Shown here piece after piece: positions 21,272 through 32,769 of a stretch of 64,000 nt of DNA (the first letter of the stretch is position 1; the number at the start of each line of letters is the position of its first letter). This DNA comes from Rhodospirillales bacterium. GTDB taxonomy: Bacteria > Pseudomonadota > Alphaproteobacteria > Rhodospirillales > SHVQ01. The DNA lies in NCBI GenBank assembly GCA_009694195.1, contig SHVQ01000001.1:62001-126000 (forward strand), written 5' to 3'. The notes under the pieces were generated by a model. It had not been told where the DNA came from. It searched no databases and worked only from the letters and a program-made list of their open reading frames with translations. Made by a program: the position numbers and the translations under genes.

Positions 21272-21835
21272 TCAGAAGGACGACCCCGGCCGCGCGAGGA
21301 ATTCGACCTCGGCCGCGGTTCTGGCGCGCCCGACGACGCGGTTGCGATGGGGGAAGCGCCCGAAGCGCGCAATGATGTCCCGGTGGCGGATCGCGTAATC
21401 GATCGAGCCCGGATCGCCCAACGCCGCAAAAAGCAAGACCGAGCGGTCCTGATCCGCCAGGATCTCGCTGTGTTCGAACGGCAAGTAGAGAAAGCGCCGC
21501 TCCGTAGTCGAGAGAGCACGGTCGAAACCGTTCGCGACCGCATCTCCCGCGACGACACGTGCCTTCGCGTCCGCCGCAAAGGCCTTGGCCATGCCGCGGA
21601 ACATGTTGCGCGGGAACTGATCGAGAAGGATGGCGAGCGCGAGGCTCCCGCGCGCCGATGACATGAGCCCGTCGAGGTCGCCCCGCGCGGCCGCCGCGTA
21701 GCCATCATGGAAGCGGGCGGAAATGACGGAGTCGAACGCCGCGTCCTTCTCGAACCATTTCGCGCGTGGGCGGCCGTAGTCCGGCGATCCCGGCCGGCCG
21801 AACCAGAATTCGAGAACCGCTTCGACCATGTCCAT
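21272..21835 (-). CDS. DUF924 family protein
   Basis: 187 residues from ATG 21835 (an in-frame upstream start at 21886 would add 17 basic residues). The family motifs are clear: VLEFWFG at the N-terminus, ILLDQFPRNMFRG near residue 70, and FLYLPFEHSE near 110. DUF924 proteins have a TPR-like helical fold and no assigned reaction. It is divergent from the amidase operon, sharing a region of about 110 nt upstream. Confidence 0.88.
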   Translation of the reverse strand: MDMVEAVLEFWFGRPGSPDYGRPRAKWFEKDAAFDSVISARFHDGYAAAARGDLDGLMSSARGSLALAILLDQFPRNMFRGMAKAFAADAKARVVAGDAVANGFDRALSTTERRFLYLPFEHSEILADQDRSVLLFAALGDPGSIDYAIRHRDIIARFGRFPHRNRVVGRARTAAEVEFLARPGSSF

Positions 21836-21945
21836 GGGGTCAGACCTCTCTTGCCGTTTTATACGCCGCCCGGAGCCCGAACGCATCTCTTGACCCGGAT
21901 GCGGGTTGACGGTTCACTCCCGCCTCCACCCGAGGAGACCATCCG

Positions 21946-22158
21946 ATGACACGCGACGATGTCGAAATGGCCCGCGCATGGCTCAAGCGTGAACAAGGCA
22001 TCGACTTGGACAATGGCTCGTTACTGGATCCATGGGAGGGCTCGGCCCGCATGGGCGAGGTCACGCGCCGCGCTGCCGAGGGCCTGCCGTTGGAGGCGGA
22101 GCCGTCCGCCTTCACCGCCGCGCTCGAAGCGCTGGCACCGAAGGGGGCCCGTCGATGA
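21946..22158 (+). CDS. GatC/AtzG-like small amidase partner
   Basis: A 70-residue helical protein (for example GEVTRRAAEGLPLEAEPSAF) just before an amidase gene, overlapping it by ATGA (22155-22158). Size, location and the LPLEAEPSA tail resemble AtzG/DUF4089 peptides, which bind and stabilise AtzE-family amidases much as GatC does GatA. A GAGGAG ribosome binding site is near 21931. The partnership is inferred from context and family likeness. Confidence 0.62.
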   Translation: MTRDDVEMARAWLKREQGIDLDNGSLLDPWEGSARMGEVTRRAAEGLPLEAEPSAFTAALEALAPKGARR

Positions 22159-23573
22159 GCGCCGACGATATCGCGCGCCTGAGCCTCACCGAAGTCGCCC
22201 GCCTGATCCGAAAGCGGAAGATCTCCTCTGTCGAAGCGACAGAGGCGTCCGTCGGCCGGTTGGAACGCTATGGCGCGCGGTTCAATTGCGTCGTCGAAAT
22301 CGATGCCGAAGGCGCCCTCAAAGCCGCCCGCAAGGCCGACCGCGAGCTTGCGCGCCGGCAGGCGCGGGGGCCGCTTCACGGGGTCCCGCTCGCGCACAAG
22401 GACATGTACTACCGGAAGGGTCGCGTGAGCGGATGCGGATCGCGCATTCGCGCGTCCTTCGTCCCCGATCACACGGCGACCGTCTTGCAGCGTCTGGACG
22501 CCGCAGGCGCGCTCGATATCGCGCGCCTCAACATGGTGGAGTTCGCGCTCGGCATCACCGGCCACAACGAGATCACCGGCGACGTCCGCAATCCCTGGAA
22601 CCCGAAGCACTTGCCGGGCGGTTCGTCGAGCGGCTCGGCGGTGTCGGTCGCGGCCCGGCTGACTTACGGCTCGCTCGGCTCGGACACCGGCGGATCGATC
22701 CGCTTCCCTGCCTCGTGTTGCGGGATCGTCGGCATCAAACCGACGTACAGCCGCGTGAGCCGCTTCGGCGCCATGCCGCTCTCGTTCTCCTGCGACACCG
22801 TGGGGCCGCTGACGCGCACCGTCGCCGACGCGGCGTTGATACTGCAGGTCCTCGCGGGGCGCGACGCCAACGATCCGACCAGCAGCGCGCGCTCGGTTCC
22901 GAATTATTCGGCCGGCATCGGCAAGAGCATCCGCGGCCTCAAGATCGGCGTGCCGGAAACGTATTTCTACGAGGGCATCGACGCGGCCGTCGAAAAGCCG
23001 GTGCGCGAAAGCCTGGACGTGCTGCGCCGTCTCGGCGCCAAGCTCTTACCCGTCGCGATGCCGGCCGCCATCGGCGCGACCAACACGCTCACGAGCATGA
23101 TCATCGTGGCCGAAGCGGCGGCCATCCATAGCCGCTGGCTGAGAGACCGCCCCGACGATTATGGAACGCAGACGCGCGGCCGCATGCTCATGGGGCTCTT
23201 CTGCCCGGCGACGCGTTACCTCGAAGCGCTCAACCTCCGGGGACGCCTGCTCGCCGGGTTCGTGGAGAGCGTGTTCCGCAAATGCGACGTGCTCCACACG
23301 CCCGTGCTGCCGGTCGAAGTGCCGACGCTGGCCGAGACCGACCTGAAGGCGAACCCCGGCTTTCTCAAGTACGTCGGCCGCATGGGACACTGCACCCGGC
23401 CCGTGAATTATCTCGGCTTGCCGGCGATCACCGTTCCTTGCGGGTTTACGCAGAACGGTCTGCCGACGGGCTTCCAGATGGTCGGACGGCCGTTCGACGA
23501 AGCGACGCTCTTTCGCGCCGCCTCGGCCTACGAGCGCGCGACCGACTGGCACACGCGGGAGCCCGCGCTGTAG
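22155..23573 (+). CDS. Amidase signature enzyme (AtzE/GatA-like)
   Basis: 472 residues, cytosolic. The Ser-cisSer-Lys triad is complete: Lys82 (AHKDMYY), Ser157 (GGSSSGS) and Ser181 (SDTGGSIRFP). It hydrolyses amide, biuret or carbamoyl-type substrates; the actual one cannot be read. The ATG at 22155 overlaps the small upstream gene, which suggests a two-subunit enzyme. There is no gatB nearby, so it is probably not the tRNA amidotransferase subunit. Confidence 0.88.
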   Translation: MSADDIARLSLTEVARLIRKRKISSVEATEASVGRLERYGARFNCVVEIDAEGALKAARKADRELARRQARGPLHGVPLAHKDMYYRKGRVSGCGSRIRASFVPDHTATVLQRLDAAGALDIARLNMVEFALGITGHNEITGDVRNPWNPKHLPGGSSSGSAVSVAARLTYGSLGSDTGGSIRFPASCCGIVGIKPTYSRVSRFGAMPLSFSCDTVGPLTRTVADAALILQVLAGRDANDPTSSARSVPNYSAGIGKSIRGLKIGVPETYFYEGIDAAVEKPVRESLDVLRRLGAKLLPVAMPAAIGATNTLTSMIIVAEAAAIHSRWLRDRPDDYGTQTRGRMLMGLFCPATRYLEALNLRGRLLAGFVESVFRKCDVLHTPVLPVEVPTLAETDLKANPGFLKYVGRMGHCTRPVNYLGLPAITVPCGFTQNGLPTGFQMVGRPFDEATLFRAASAYERATDWHTREPAL

Positions 23574-23597
23574 AGTGGAATCAAATCAGATTGAAGC

Positions 23598-23738
23598 GCC
23601 CCCCTCACCCTCCCCTCTCCCCCCAAAGACGTCGGGGGGAGAGGGTTGCTCAGGGTCTGCGGGGAATCCCCCGCAAGTATCCCCCTTGGGGTTGGCACGG
23701 CGTCGGCCGCGCCTTATCCGGAGCTGGGTGAGGGGGGC
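23598..23738. repeat. Nested palindromic intergenic element
   Basis: The 190-nt gap between two convergent amidase genes holds a 13-bp perfect inverted repeat (23598-23610 with 23726-23738) enclosing another 12-bp perfect one (23613-23624 with 23634-23645). Flanking sequence on both sides carries related AATCAAAT/ATTTGAT-type words, so the unit may span about 23577-23760. It has no coding potential. It resembles the short GC-rich repeat at 58336-58426. It could also act as a bidirectional terminator. Confidence 0.6.
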
Positions 23739-23763
23739 TGATTCCATTTGATCGGATCACGCT

Positions 23764-25194
23764 TTAGCTTTTGCCGGCGCCCGACGGAGCTCGCGGGGCG
23801 TCGGGCATCCGAAACGGCTTTGCCGTCTCGAACGCGCGCGCCGCGCGCAGCACGAGCGCGTCCGCGTGCATGGGCCCCACGATCTGCAGCCCGATAGGAA
23901 GCCCATCCTGCGTGAAGCCGCAGGGCACCGAACATGCCGGCTGCTGGGTCAAGTTGAAGGGGTAGCTGAAGGATGCCCACTCGACCCAAACTTTCATCGC
24001 CGGGCGCGGGACGTCCTGACCGGCGGCAAAGGCCGCGAGCGGAGTCGTCGGCGTCAGCAGAAGATCGTACGTCGTGTGGAATTGCCGCACATGCTGGCCG
24101 AGCCTCGCCCGTTCGATCGCGGCAGCCATGTAGTTCATGAGCCCGATCTGCTCGCCCGCGGCGGCATTCTCCTGCAATCCCGGATCCATGAGCGCCCGCT
24201 GGTTCGCATCGAACTGGCTTAGCAGGTAAGCCGCCCCCGCGCGCCAGTGAACAAGGAAGGCATCGAAGGGATTGGCGAATCCGGGATTCACTTCCTCGAC
24301 ACGGGCACCCAAGTCTTCAAATAGCTTCGCCGCCGCGCCGACGCCGCGCGCGATCTCGGGATCGACTTTGACGTAACCGAGGTCGGGGCTGAAGGCGATG
24401 CGGAGACCTTTGACGCCGTCTTCGAGACCGTCACGGTAATTTCGCGCTTCGAAGGGAAGCGAGGTCCAATCGCGCACGTCGGGCGCGGCGATCACGTTGA
24501 GCATGAGCGCCGCATCCGCGACGGTGCGCGTCATCGGACCAAGATGGGACAGCGTCCCGTACGGGCTCGCCGGCCACACCGGCACGCGGCCGAAGCTCGG
24601 CTTCAGACCGAACACACCCGTGAAGCCCGCCGGGATGCGGACGGAGCCGCCGCCGTCGGTGCCGATGTGAAGAGGACCCATGCCGAGCGCGGTCGCGGCG
24701 GCGGCCCCGCCGCTCGAGCCCCCGGTCGTGCGCGCCGTGTTCCAGGGATTTCGGGTGATTCCCGTCAACGGGCTGTCGGTGACCGCCTTCCAGCCGAATT
24801 CGGGCGTCGTGGTCTTGCCGAGAAATACGGCGCCTGCTTCACGGAGCCGGGCGACGGCCGGGGCGTCCTCCGTCCACGGCTGATCGGGCGAAATCGCGCG
24901 CGAGCCCCGCAACGTCGGCCAGCCTTTGCCCAGCACCACGTCCTTGATCGTCGTCGGAACGCCGTCGACCAAGCCCATGGGAGCGCCTTTCATCCAGCGT
25001 GCCTCGGACTCTTTTGCTGCTCTGAGCGCGGACGCTTCGTCAACCAGGCAAAAGGCATTCACCGCCTTGTCGTGGGCGTGGATGCGCCGGAACGCAGCCG
25101 CCGTCGCCTCGACGGGCGAAAGCGCTTTCGTGCGAAAGAGATGGACGAGGTCCGTCGCCGACATCATGGCGGGGTCGGGATTGGTCATAAGCAC
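23764..25194 (-). CDS. Amidase signature enzyme
   Basis: 476 residues with a full catalytic triad: Lys84 (TTIKDVV), Ser160 (GGSSGGA) and Ser184 (GTDGGGSVRIP). It is a different amidase subgroup from the one at 22155, closer to general AmiE-type aliphatic/aryl amidases. The start GTG at 25194 is supported by GGAGG 7 nt upstream, inside the end of the DMT gene; an ATG two codons later is less well spaced. Separated from the transporter gene by only 3 nt, so the two are coupled. Confidence 0.87.
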   Translation of the reverse strand: MLMTNPDPAMMSATDLVHLFRTKALSPVEATAAAFRRIHAHDKAVNAFCLVDEASALRAAKESEARWMKGAPMGLVDGVPTTIKDVVLGKGWPTLRGSRAISPDQPWTEDAPAVARLREAGAVFLGKTTTPEFGWKAVTDSPLTGITRNPWNTARTTGGSSGGAAAATALGMGPLHIGTDGGGSVRIPAGFTGVFGLKPSFGRVPVWPASPYGTLSHLGPMTRTVADAALMLNVIAAPDVRDWTSLPFEARNYRDGLEDGVKGLRIAFSPDLGYVKVDPEIARGVGAAAKLFEDLGARVEEVNPGFANPFDAFLVHWRAGAAYLLSQFDANQRALMDPGLQENAAAGEQIGLMNYMAAAIERARLGQHVRQFHTTYDLLLTPTTPLAAFAAGQDVPRPAMKVWVEWASFSYPFNLTQQPACSVPCGFTQDGLPIGLQIVGPMHADALVLRAARAFETAKPFRMPDAPRAPSGAGKS

Positions 25195-25197
25195 AAT

Positions 25198-26049
25198 CTA
25201 TCCTCCGATTTGCAGGAGCACGAGGCCCGCCATGATGGCGGCCGCCGCCGCAATCCGTTTCGGCCCGAAGGGCTCGTTGAAGCGCAAGGCGCCTATCAAC
25301 GCCCCAAACAATACGGACGTCTCGCGCAAGGCGGCCACGTGCCCCATGGTGCCTTGTCCGAGCGCATAGATGGCAAGCCCATAGGATACGACCGCGAGGA
25401 ACCCGCCGACGACGCCCGCTTTCCAGCTGGTTTTGAGAAAGGGCCGGAGCTTGTGCCGGCGGAAAACAATGGCTCCGATAAACATGGGAATCCCATGGAT
25501 CACCATTAGCCAGGCGATATAGCCCAAGGACGATTCCGCGCTCCTGACGCCGAGCCCGTCCACGAGCGTATAGAGGGCGATGATGACGCCCGTCGCTGCG
25601 GCATAGAAGACGGCTTTGGAATCCTGCTCCCGCTTGACTCTGCCGGTGAGCGAGAGGCTCGCGATGCCGCCGGAGACGAGACCGATCCCGGCGGTGCCGA
25701 AGGCGTTCGGCCACTCCGCCGCAACGACGGCAGCGAGACCGGTCACCAGCAGAGGCCCCAGGCCCCGCGCGAGCGGATAGACCTGGCTCAAATCGCCGAA
25801 CCGGTAGGCCTGGATGAGCAACGCGAAATAAGCCTGATGAATCACGAACGACGCCGCGAGATAGGGCCAGGAAGCGGCAGCGGGTGGCTCGACGATGATC
25901 AGCGCCGGAAGGCAAACGGCGCCACCGACGCCGATGACCATGGTCAGCGTGAGAAAGCGATCCCCGCTCGCCTTCATCATGGCGTTCCATGCGGCGTGCA
26001 TGAGCGCCGCCGCGAGAATCAGGAGCACGAGATGAAGCTGCAGGGACAT
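25198..26049 (-). CDS. DMT (EamA) family transporter
   Basis: 283 residues with about ten membrane spans in two EamA halves, the drug/metabolite transporter fold that exports or imports small metabolites. The second half has the typical ALRETSVLFGALIG near residue 240. It is the first gene of a two-gene operon with the amidase, so it may move the amidase substrate or product (inference). No other regulator is adjacent. Confidence 0.88.
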   Translation of the reverse strand: MSLQLHLVLLILAAALMHAAWNAMMKASGDRFLTLTMVIGVGGAVCLPALIIVEPPAAASWPYLAASFVIHQAYFALLIQAYRFGDLSQVYPLARGLGPLLVTGLAAVVAAEWPNAFGTAGIGLVSGGIASLSLTGRVKREQDSKAVFYAAATGVIIALYTLVDGLGVRSAESSLGYIAWLMVIHGIPMFIGAIVFRRHKLRPFLKTSWKAGVVGGFLAVVSYGLAIYALGQGTMGHVAALRETSVLFGALIGALRFNEPFGPKRIAAAAAIMAGLVLLQIGG

Positions 26050-26123
26050 GCGCGGCGGATACGAGGGAGGAGCAACGAAAGGACCGACACTCTACTGCCG
26101 AACGACGGGCCGGTCACTCCGAC

Positions 26124-27050
26124 TTAGGAGAGACCGACCAAGCTCCGCGCGAATGCGCCGGCCTCGAACGGCTGCAGGTCGTCGATCGCCTCGCCGACGC
26201 CGATCGCGTGGACGGGAAGACCGAAACGCTCGGCGAGCGCCACGACCACGCCGCCCTTGGCGGTGCCGTCGAGCTTGGTCAGCACGAGGCCGGTGACGTT
26301 CACCATCTCGCGGAAGGTCTCGACCTGGCTGTGGGCGTTCTGGCCGACCGTCGCGTCCATCACCAGGAGGCAGGTGTCGGGCGCCGCCGGATCGATCTTC
26401 TTGAGTGCGCGGACGATCTTCTGCAGCTCGCCCATCAGATCGGCCTTGTTCTGCAGCCGCCCGGCGGTATCGACAAGGAGGACATCGGCGCCCTCCGCCC
26501 GGGCCCGCTCCAGCGCCTCGAACGCCACGCCGGCCGCATCGGCGCCCGGCGCCTTGGCCACCACCGGGCAGTCCGCGCGCGTGCCCCAAATCTGCAATTG
26601 CTCGATCGCGGCGGCGCGAAACGTATCGCCGGCCGCGAGCACGACGTTCAGGCCCTGCTCGCGAAAGCGCCTCGCGAATTTCCCGATGGTCGTGGTCTTG
26701 CCGCTGCCGTTCACGCCGGCGACCAGGACCACGTGCGGCTTTCGCGCGCGGTCGATGACGAGCGGGCGCGCAACGGGAGAAAGGATATTCTCGATTCCCT
26801 CGGCAAGGGTCGCCAACACCTCGTCCGTCTCGACCTCGCGGTCGAACCGGCCGAGGCTTTGGACGAGCTTCCCGGCCGTGGCGACTCCGATGTCGGTCTG
26901 GATCAACAGGTCTACGATGTCGGCGAGCGCCGCCGCGTCGAGCGTCCGCTTGCGAACGAGGTCGGCGATCGCGGTCTTGAACCTGCTGGACGTCCGGCCA
27001 AGGCCGCGTTGAAGACGGGTGAGCCAGTCGGCCTTGGCATCCTCCGTCAT
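26124..27050 (-). CDS. ftsY: Signal recognition particle receptor FtsY
   Basis: GTPase that docks SRP-ribosome complexes at the inner membrane. 308 residues, the short alphaproteobacterial form without a long acidic A domain. Visible: N domain, GVNGSGKTT (112-120), DTAGR near 195, LTKLDGTAKGG near 256. It is read after mtaB with a 4-nt overlap (27047-27050). Its partner ffh lies about 12.5 kb away in the same window. Confidence 0.96.
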   Translation of the reverse strand: MTEDAKADWLTRLQRGLGRTSSRFKTAIADLVRKRTLDAAALADIVDLLIQTDIGVATAGKLVQSLGRFDREVETDEVLATLAEGIENILSPVARPLVIDRARKPHVVLVAGVNGSGKTTTIGKFARRFREQGLNVVLAAGDTFRAAAIEQLQIWGTRADCPVVAKAPGADAAGVAFEALERARAEGADVLLVDTAGRLQNKADLMGELQKIVRALKKIDPAAPDTCLLVMDATVGQNAHSQVETFREMVNVTGLVLTKLDGTAKGGVVVALAERFGLPVHAIGVGEAIDDLQPFEAGAFARSLVGLS

Positions 27051-28300
27051 GGAGAGCGGGTGCCGTAAAGGGCGCCATCCGCGACTCCGGCCACACGAAC
27101 CTTGGCGATCCGGCCGAGAGGCGCGTCATGGTCGAGGCGAACGGCGGCGTAATGCTCGCTCAAGCCGGAACGGTTCTTTTCGACCAAGACCTCCGCGGAG
27201 CGGCCGACGCGGCTCCTGAGGAAACGATCGCGCAGCCGGTCGCCGAGGGCCCGGAGCGCCGCCGCTCTTTGCAGACGCACGGCCTTCGCGACTTGCGGCA
27301 TCCGCTCGGCGGGCGTCCCCGGCCGCGCGGAATAGGGAAAGACGTGAAGATAGGTAAGGCCGAGCTCCTCGATGCCGCGGCGCGCGTTCTCGAACATCGC
27401 GTCCGTCTCGGTCGGAAAGCCGGCGATCAGGTCGGCGCCGAACACCAGATCGGGCCGTGCCGCGCGCGCGCGCGCGACGAATGCGGCGGCAGCGGCCTGC
27501 GAATGCCGCCGCCGCATCCGCTTCAAAATCAGATCGTCGAACGCCTGCAGGCTCAGATGGAGGTGCGGCATCAGGCGCGGCTCGTCCGCCAGGGCTCGGA
27601 AGAGCGCTTCGTCCATCACGGCCGGATCGAGGGTGCTCAATCGAAGGCGCTTCAGCTCCGGCACGCTCGCGAGCACGCGGCTCACCATGTCGCCGAGCGT
27701 CGGCTGGCCCGCGAGGTCGCGTCCGTAGGAGGCGATGTCGACCCCCGTCAGCACGACCTCGGCGAACCCGGCGCCGACGAGAGCGCGAACATGCCCGATG
27801 ATGGAGTCCACGGGCACGCCGCGATTGGCCCCGCGCGCGAAGGGAATGATGCAAAAGGTGCAGCGATGGTCGCATCCCTGCTGAACCTCGACGAACGCGC
27901 GGGTGCGGCCGTCGAAACCTTGGATGAGGTGTCCCGCTGTCGTCCGAACCGTCATGATGTCGGCGACCTGAATCTTCGCTTCGGCTGAAGCGCCGATCCC
28001 GAGAAGCCTGTCGGGATCGAGCTTTTCCAAGTTGCCGACGACACGGTCGACCTCGGGCATGGCTGCGAACCGGGCGGGGTCGAGTTGGGCCGCGCAACCG
28101 GTGACGATGATGCGGGCACGCGGATTTTCGCGTCGGGCGCGGCGGATGGCTTGGCGGGCTTGCCGTTCGGCTTCGGCGGTGACGGCGCACGTGTTGACGA
28201 CGATCGTGCCGTCGAGGCGCCCGCCCGCGCGCTCGCGGATCACTTCCGATTCGAACGCGTTGAGACGGCAGCCGAACGTGAGGACCGTGGGAGCGCTCAT
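27047..28300 (-). CDS. mtaB: tRNA t6A37 methylthiotransferase MtaB
   Basis: A radical-SAM enzyme that thiomethylates t6A at position 37 of ANN-decoding tRNAs. 417 residues: an N-terminal MTTase domain with cluster cysteines Cys11, Cys38 and Cys69, and the radical-SAM triad CDHRCTFC (Cys143, Cys147, Cys150), all present; a short TRAM-like C-terminus follows. It starts at ATG 28300, overlapping the dapF stop by 4 nt, and overlaps ftsY at its end: a tight dapF-mtaB-ftsY operon. Confidence 0.95.
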   Translation of the reverse strand: MSAPTVLTFGCRLNAFESEVIRERAGGRLDGTIVVNTCAVTAEAERQARQAIRRARRENPRARIIVTGCAAQLDPARFAAMPEVDRVVGNLEKLDPDRLLGIGASAEAKIQVADIMTVRTTAGHLIQGFDGRTRAFVEVQQGCDHRCTFCIIPFARGANRGVPVDSIIGHVRALVGAGFAEVVLTGVDIASYGRDLAGQPTLGDMVSRVLASVPELKRLRLSTLDPAVMDEALFRALADEPRLMPHLHLSLQAFDDLILKRMRRRHSQAAAAAFVARARAARPDLVFGADLIAGFPTETDAMFENARRGIEELGLTYLHVFPYSARPGTPAERMPQVAKAVRLQRAAALRALGDRLRDRFLRSRVGRSAEVLVEKNRSGLSEHYAAVRLDHDAPLGRIAKVRVAGVADGALYGTRSP

Positions 28301-29136
28301 GGCCGGGCCCAGAGCGCGTCGTCGAGGGCGCCCGTGAAGCTGACGGCGACAGGACCGGTCATCAGGGCACGGTTGTTCGCATCCAATGCAATCCGGAGCG
28401 TGCCGCCGTCGAGCGCCACGTCGACCGCGGCCTCGGTCAATCCGCGCCGGTGGGCAGCTGCGACCGTCGCGCAGGCGCCGCTCCCGCAGGCCTGCGTGAT
28501 GCCGACTCCGCGCTCCCAGACCCTGAGACGGATGCGCGTGCGGTCCAGCACCTGTGCGGCTTCCACGTTGGTCCGCTCGGGGAACAACGGGTGATGCTCG
28601 ATCTGAGGGCCGAGGTCGGCAAGAGGAACGGACTCGGCATCGCCGACGAAAAAGACGGCGTGCGGATTGCCGACGTTCACCGCGACCGGATCCTTCAACA
28701 CACCCATCGCAATCGGAAGGTGGAGCGTATCCGCGTCGCGCGCGAGCGGAATGCGGCGCCATTCGAACGACACGGGACCCATGTCGACGGTGACAAGGCC
28801 GCCAGCGTCGCTCCGCGCCTCGAGGGTTCCGGCCGCCGTTTCGACCACGGCACGCGCGGATTTCGCTTCCTGCATGAGCAACGCCGCGACGCATCGGGCG
28901 CCGTTTCCGCAGGCCGCGACCTCGCTGCCGTCGGCGTTGCGAATGCGCATGAACGCATCCGCGCTTCCGTTCTTCGGCTTTTCGATAATGAGGATCTGAT
29001 CGCAGCCGACGCCGGTGTGGCGGTCGGAGATCGCACGCGCCGCCTTCTCGCCGAGCGGAATCGGGGCCTTCCGCGCATCGAGCACGACGAAGTCGTTGCC
29101 GAGTCCGTGCATCTTGGTGAACGCGTATCGGGTCAT
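28297..29136 (-). CDS. dapF: Diaminopimelate epimerase
   Basis: Converts LL- to meso-diaminopimelate for lysine and peptidoglycan. 279 residues from ATG 29136. The two catalytic cysteines are present: Cys76 in ACGNGARC and Cys217 in ACGSGACAT. N-terminal FTKMHGLGNDFVVLD is diagnostic. First gene of the dapF-mtaB-ftsY operon; divergent from the HD-domain gene 97 nt away. Confidence 0.96.
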   Translation of the reverse strand: MTRYAFTKMHGLGNDFVVLDARKAPIPLGEKAARAISDRHTGVGCDQILIIEKPKNGSADAFMRIRNADGSEVAACGNGARCVAALLMQEAKSARAVVETAAGTLEARSDAGGLVTVDMGPVSFEWRRIPLARDADTLHLPIAMGVLKDPVAVNVGNPHAVFFVGDAESVPLADLGPQIEHHPLFPERTNVEAAQVLDRTRIRLRVWERGVGITQACGSGACATVAAAHRRGLTEAAVDVALDGGTLRIALDANNRALMTGPVAVSFTGALDDALWARP

Positions 29137-29233
29137 GGCGCGCCTAATATGGCGTCGAAACGACAGAAATCCAATGGTTTCGCGGCACAGCCGACCGATG
29201 GTATCCTTCTGCCGGCGGAGCGATGGAGGCCTC

Positions 29234-29799
29234 ATGGTTCGCAAGATGACGTTTACGCGGCTTTCGGACGGGACGCGGGAGGAGTACCAGCAGCTCGCCG
29301 CGGTCGAGCATCAAGTGCACGGCCGCATGGTCAACGACGTGCTTGAGGTATTCAGATCCATCGCTTCGTCCGAGAACGGATACGCGCTCGACCCTTACCG
29401 GCATAGCCTGCAGACCGCGACCCGCGCCTTTCGCGACGGCGCCGACGAGGAGGCCGTCGTCGTGGCGCTGCTTCACGACATGGGCGATAGGATCTCGCCC
29501 GATAATCACGGCGAAGTGGCGGCGGGCGTGCTGCGGCCGTTCGTTTCGGAGAACCATTGCTGGCTTCTCCAGCACCATCCGATTTTTCAGGGGTACTTCT
29601 ACTACCACCACGTCGGCAAGGATCGGAACGCGCGCGAAAAGTTTCGCGGCCACCCGGCCTTCCAGATGACGGCGGACTTTTGCGAGCGGTGGGATTCTGT
29701 CTCCTTCGATCCCGCTTACGACACCATGCCGATCGAGGAATTCGAGCCGATCGTCCGCCGCATCCTCTCACGCGAGCCGTTCGCCAACCGCCGCGCCGC

Positions 29800-29803
<4 letters not shown>
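29234..29803 (+). CDS. HD-domain protein, PhnZ-like oxygenase candidate
   Basis: 189 residues from ATG 29234, with GGAGG at 29225-29229. Metal-binding pattern: His57, the His81-Asp82 pair, His92 (NHGE), His114 (LLQHHPIF) and an Asp154 in FCERWDSVSF. This spacing and the closing RWD motif resemble PhnZ/TmpB-type mixed-valent diiron oxygenases, an HD branch that oxidises rather than hydrolyses. An ordinary HD phosphohydrolase is the alternative. No phosphonate genes are adjacent. Its stop overlaps the stop of the convergent ABC ATPase gene (TTAA). Confidence 0.72.
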
Positions 29804-31854
<2,051 letters not shown>

Positions 31855-31863
31855 CTGATCGCC

Positions 31864-32769
31864 TTACAGGATCCGGGCGCTTTGCAGCCGCGTGCGGTCC
31901 TGCCAGAGGCCGTCCGCCAGCAGGTTGACGGCGACGACGAGAATGCCGATCGCCAACGCCGGAAACATCACGATCCACCATGCAAGCGTGATGTAGTTGC
32001 GCCCTTCGCTGATCATCTGGCCCCAGTCGGGCTCGGGCGGCTGCACGCCGAGGCCCAGGAAACCAAGCGACGAGATGAGCAGCAAGCTGTAGGCGAAGCG
32101 GACGCAGAACTCGACGCCGACCACGTCGCGCACGTTGGGCAGCACCTCAAACAAGAGGATTCGGCCGGCGTGGTCGCCGCGCAGTTTCGCGGCCTCGATG
32201 TAGCCGAGCTTGCGCAACGAGAGAACCGCGCTGCGGGCGACCCGCGCCGACTTCGGGACGAACACGACGCCGATCGCGAAGATGAGGTTTGGCTTGCTCG
32301 ACCCGAGCCACGTCAGAATCAACAGCGCGAGGAGGAGCGTCGGCAGCGCCATCAGCACGTCCATCCCGCGCATGACGAACTCGTCCGGGCGGCCGCCCCG
32401 ATAGCCGGAGGCGAGGCCGATTGACACGCCCACCCCGACGGCCCAAACGGTCGCGCTGACGGAGAGGATCAAGATCGTGCTCGTCCCCGCGACCACCCGG
32501 CTGAAGACATCGCGGCCGAAACCGTCGGTGCCGAAGAAGTGCTGCCAGGAGGGCGCATTCAACGGAACCATCATGTCGAAAGCGGTCGGCGAATAAGGGA
32601 CGAGGAGCGAACCAAGGAGCCCGAGAAGCACATAGACGAGAAGTATGGCGAGCGCGGCGCGGGTGGCGAGCGTGCGGCTTCGAAGCCATCCGATTACCCC
32701 GCCGTACGCGCGGGTAAAGCGAGACGGCGGTCCGCCCGCAAGCACCGCGGCAGTTCCCTGGTCAGGCAT
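31864..32769 (-). CDS. Peptide ABC transporter permease (DppC type)
   Basis: 301 residues: an extended N-terminus, then about six membrane spans with the DppC/OppC permease pattern and a coupling EAAKLRGDHAGRILLFEVLP near residue 195. It overlaps the upstream DppB-type gene by 8 nt (32762-32769), so the two are translated together. Substrates are probably di- or oligopeptides or related molecules. Confidence 0.9.
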   Translation of the reverse strand: MPDQGTAAVLAGGPPSRFTRAYGGVIGWLRSRTLATRAALAILLVYVLLGLLGSLLVPYSPTAFDMMVPLNAPSWQHFFGTDGFGRDVFSRVVAGTSTILILSVSATVWAVGVGVSIGLASGYRGGRPDEFVMRGMDVLMALPTLLLALLILTWLGSSKPNLIFAIGVVFVPKSARVARSAVLSLRKLGYIEAAKLRGDHAGRILLFEVLPNVRDVVGVEFCVRFAYSLLLISSLGFLGLGVQPPEPDWGQMISEGRNYITLAWWIVMFPALAIGILVVAVNLLADGLWQDRTRLQSARIL

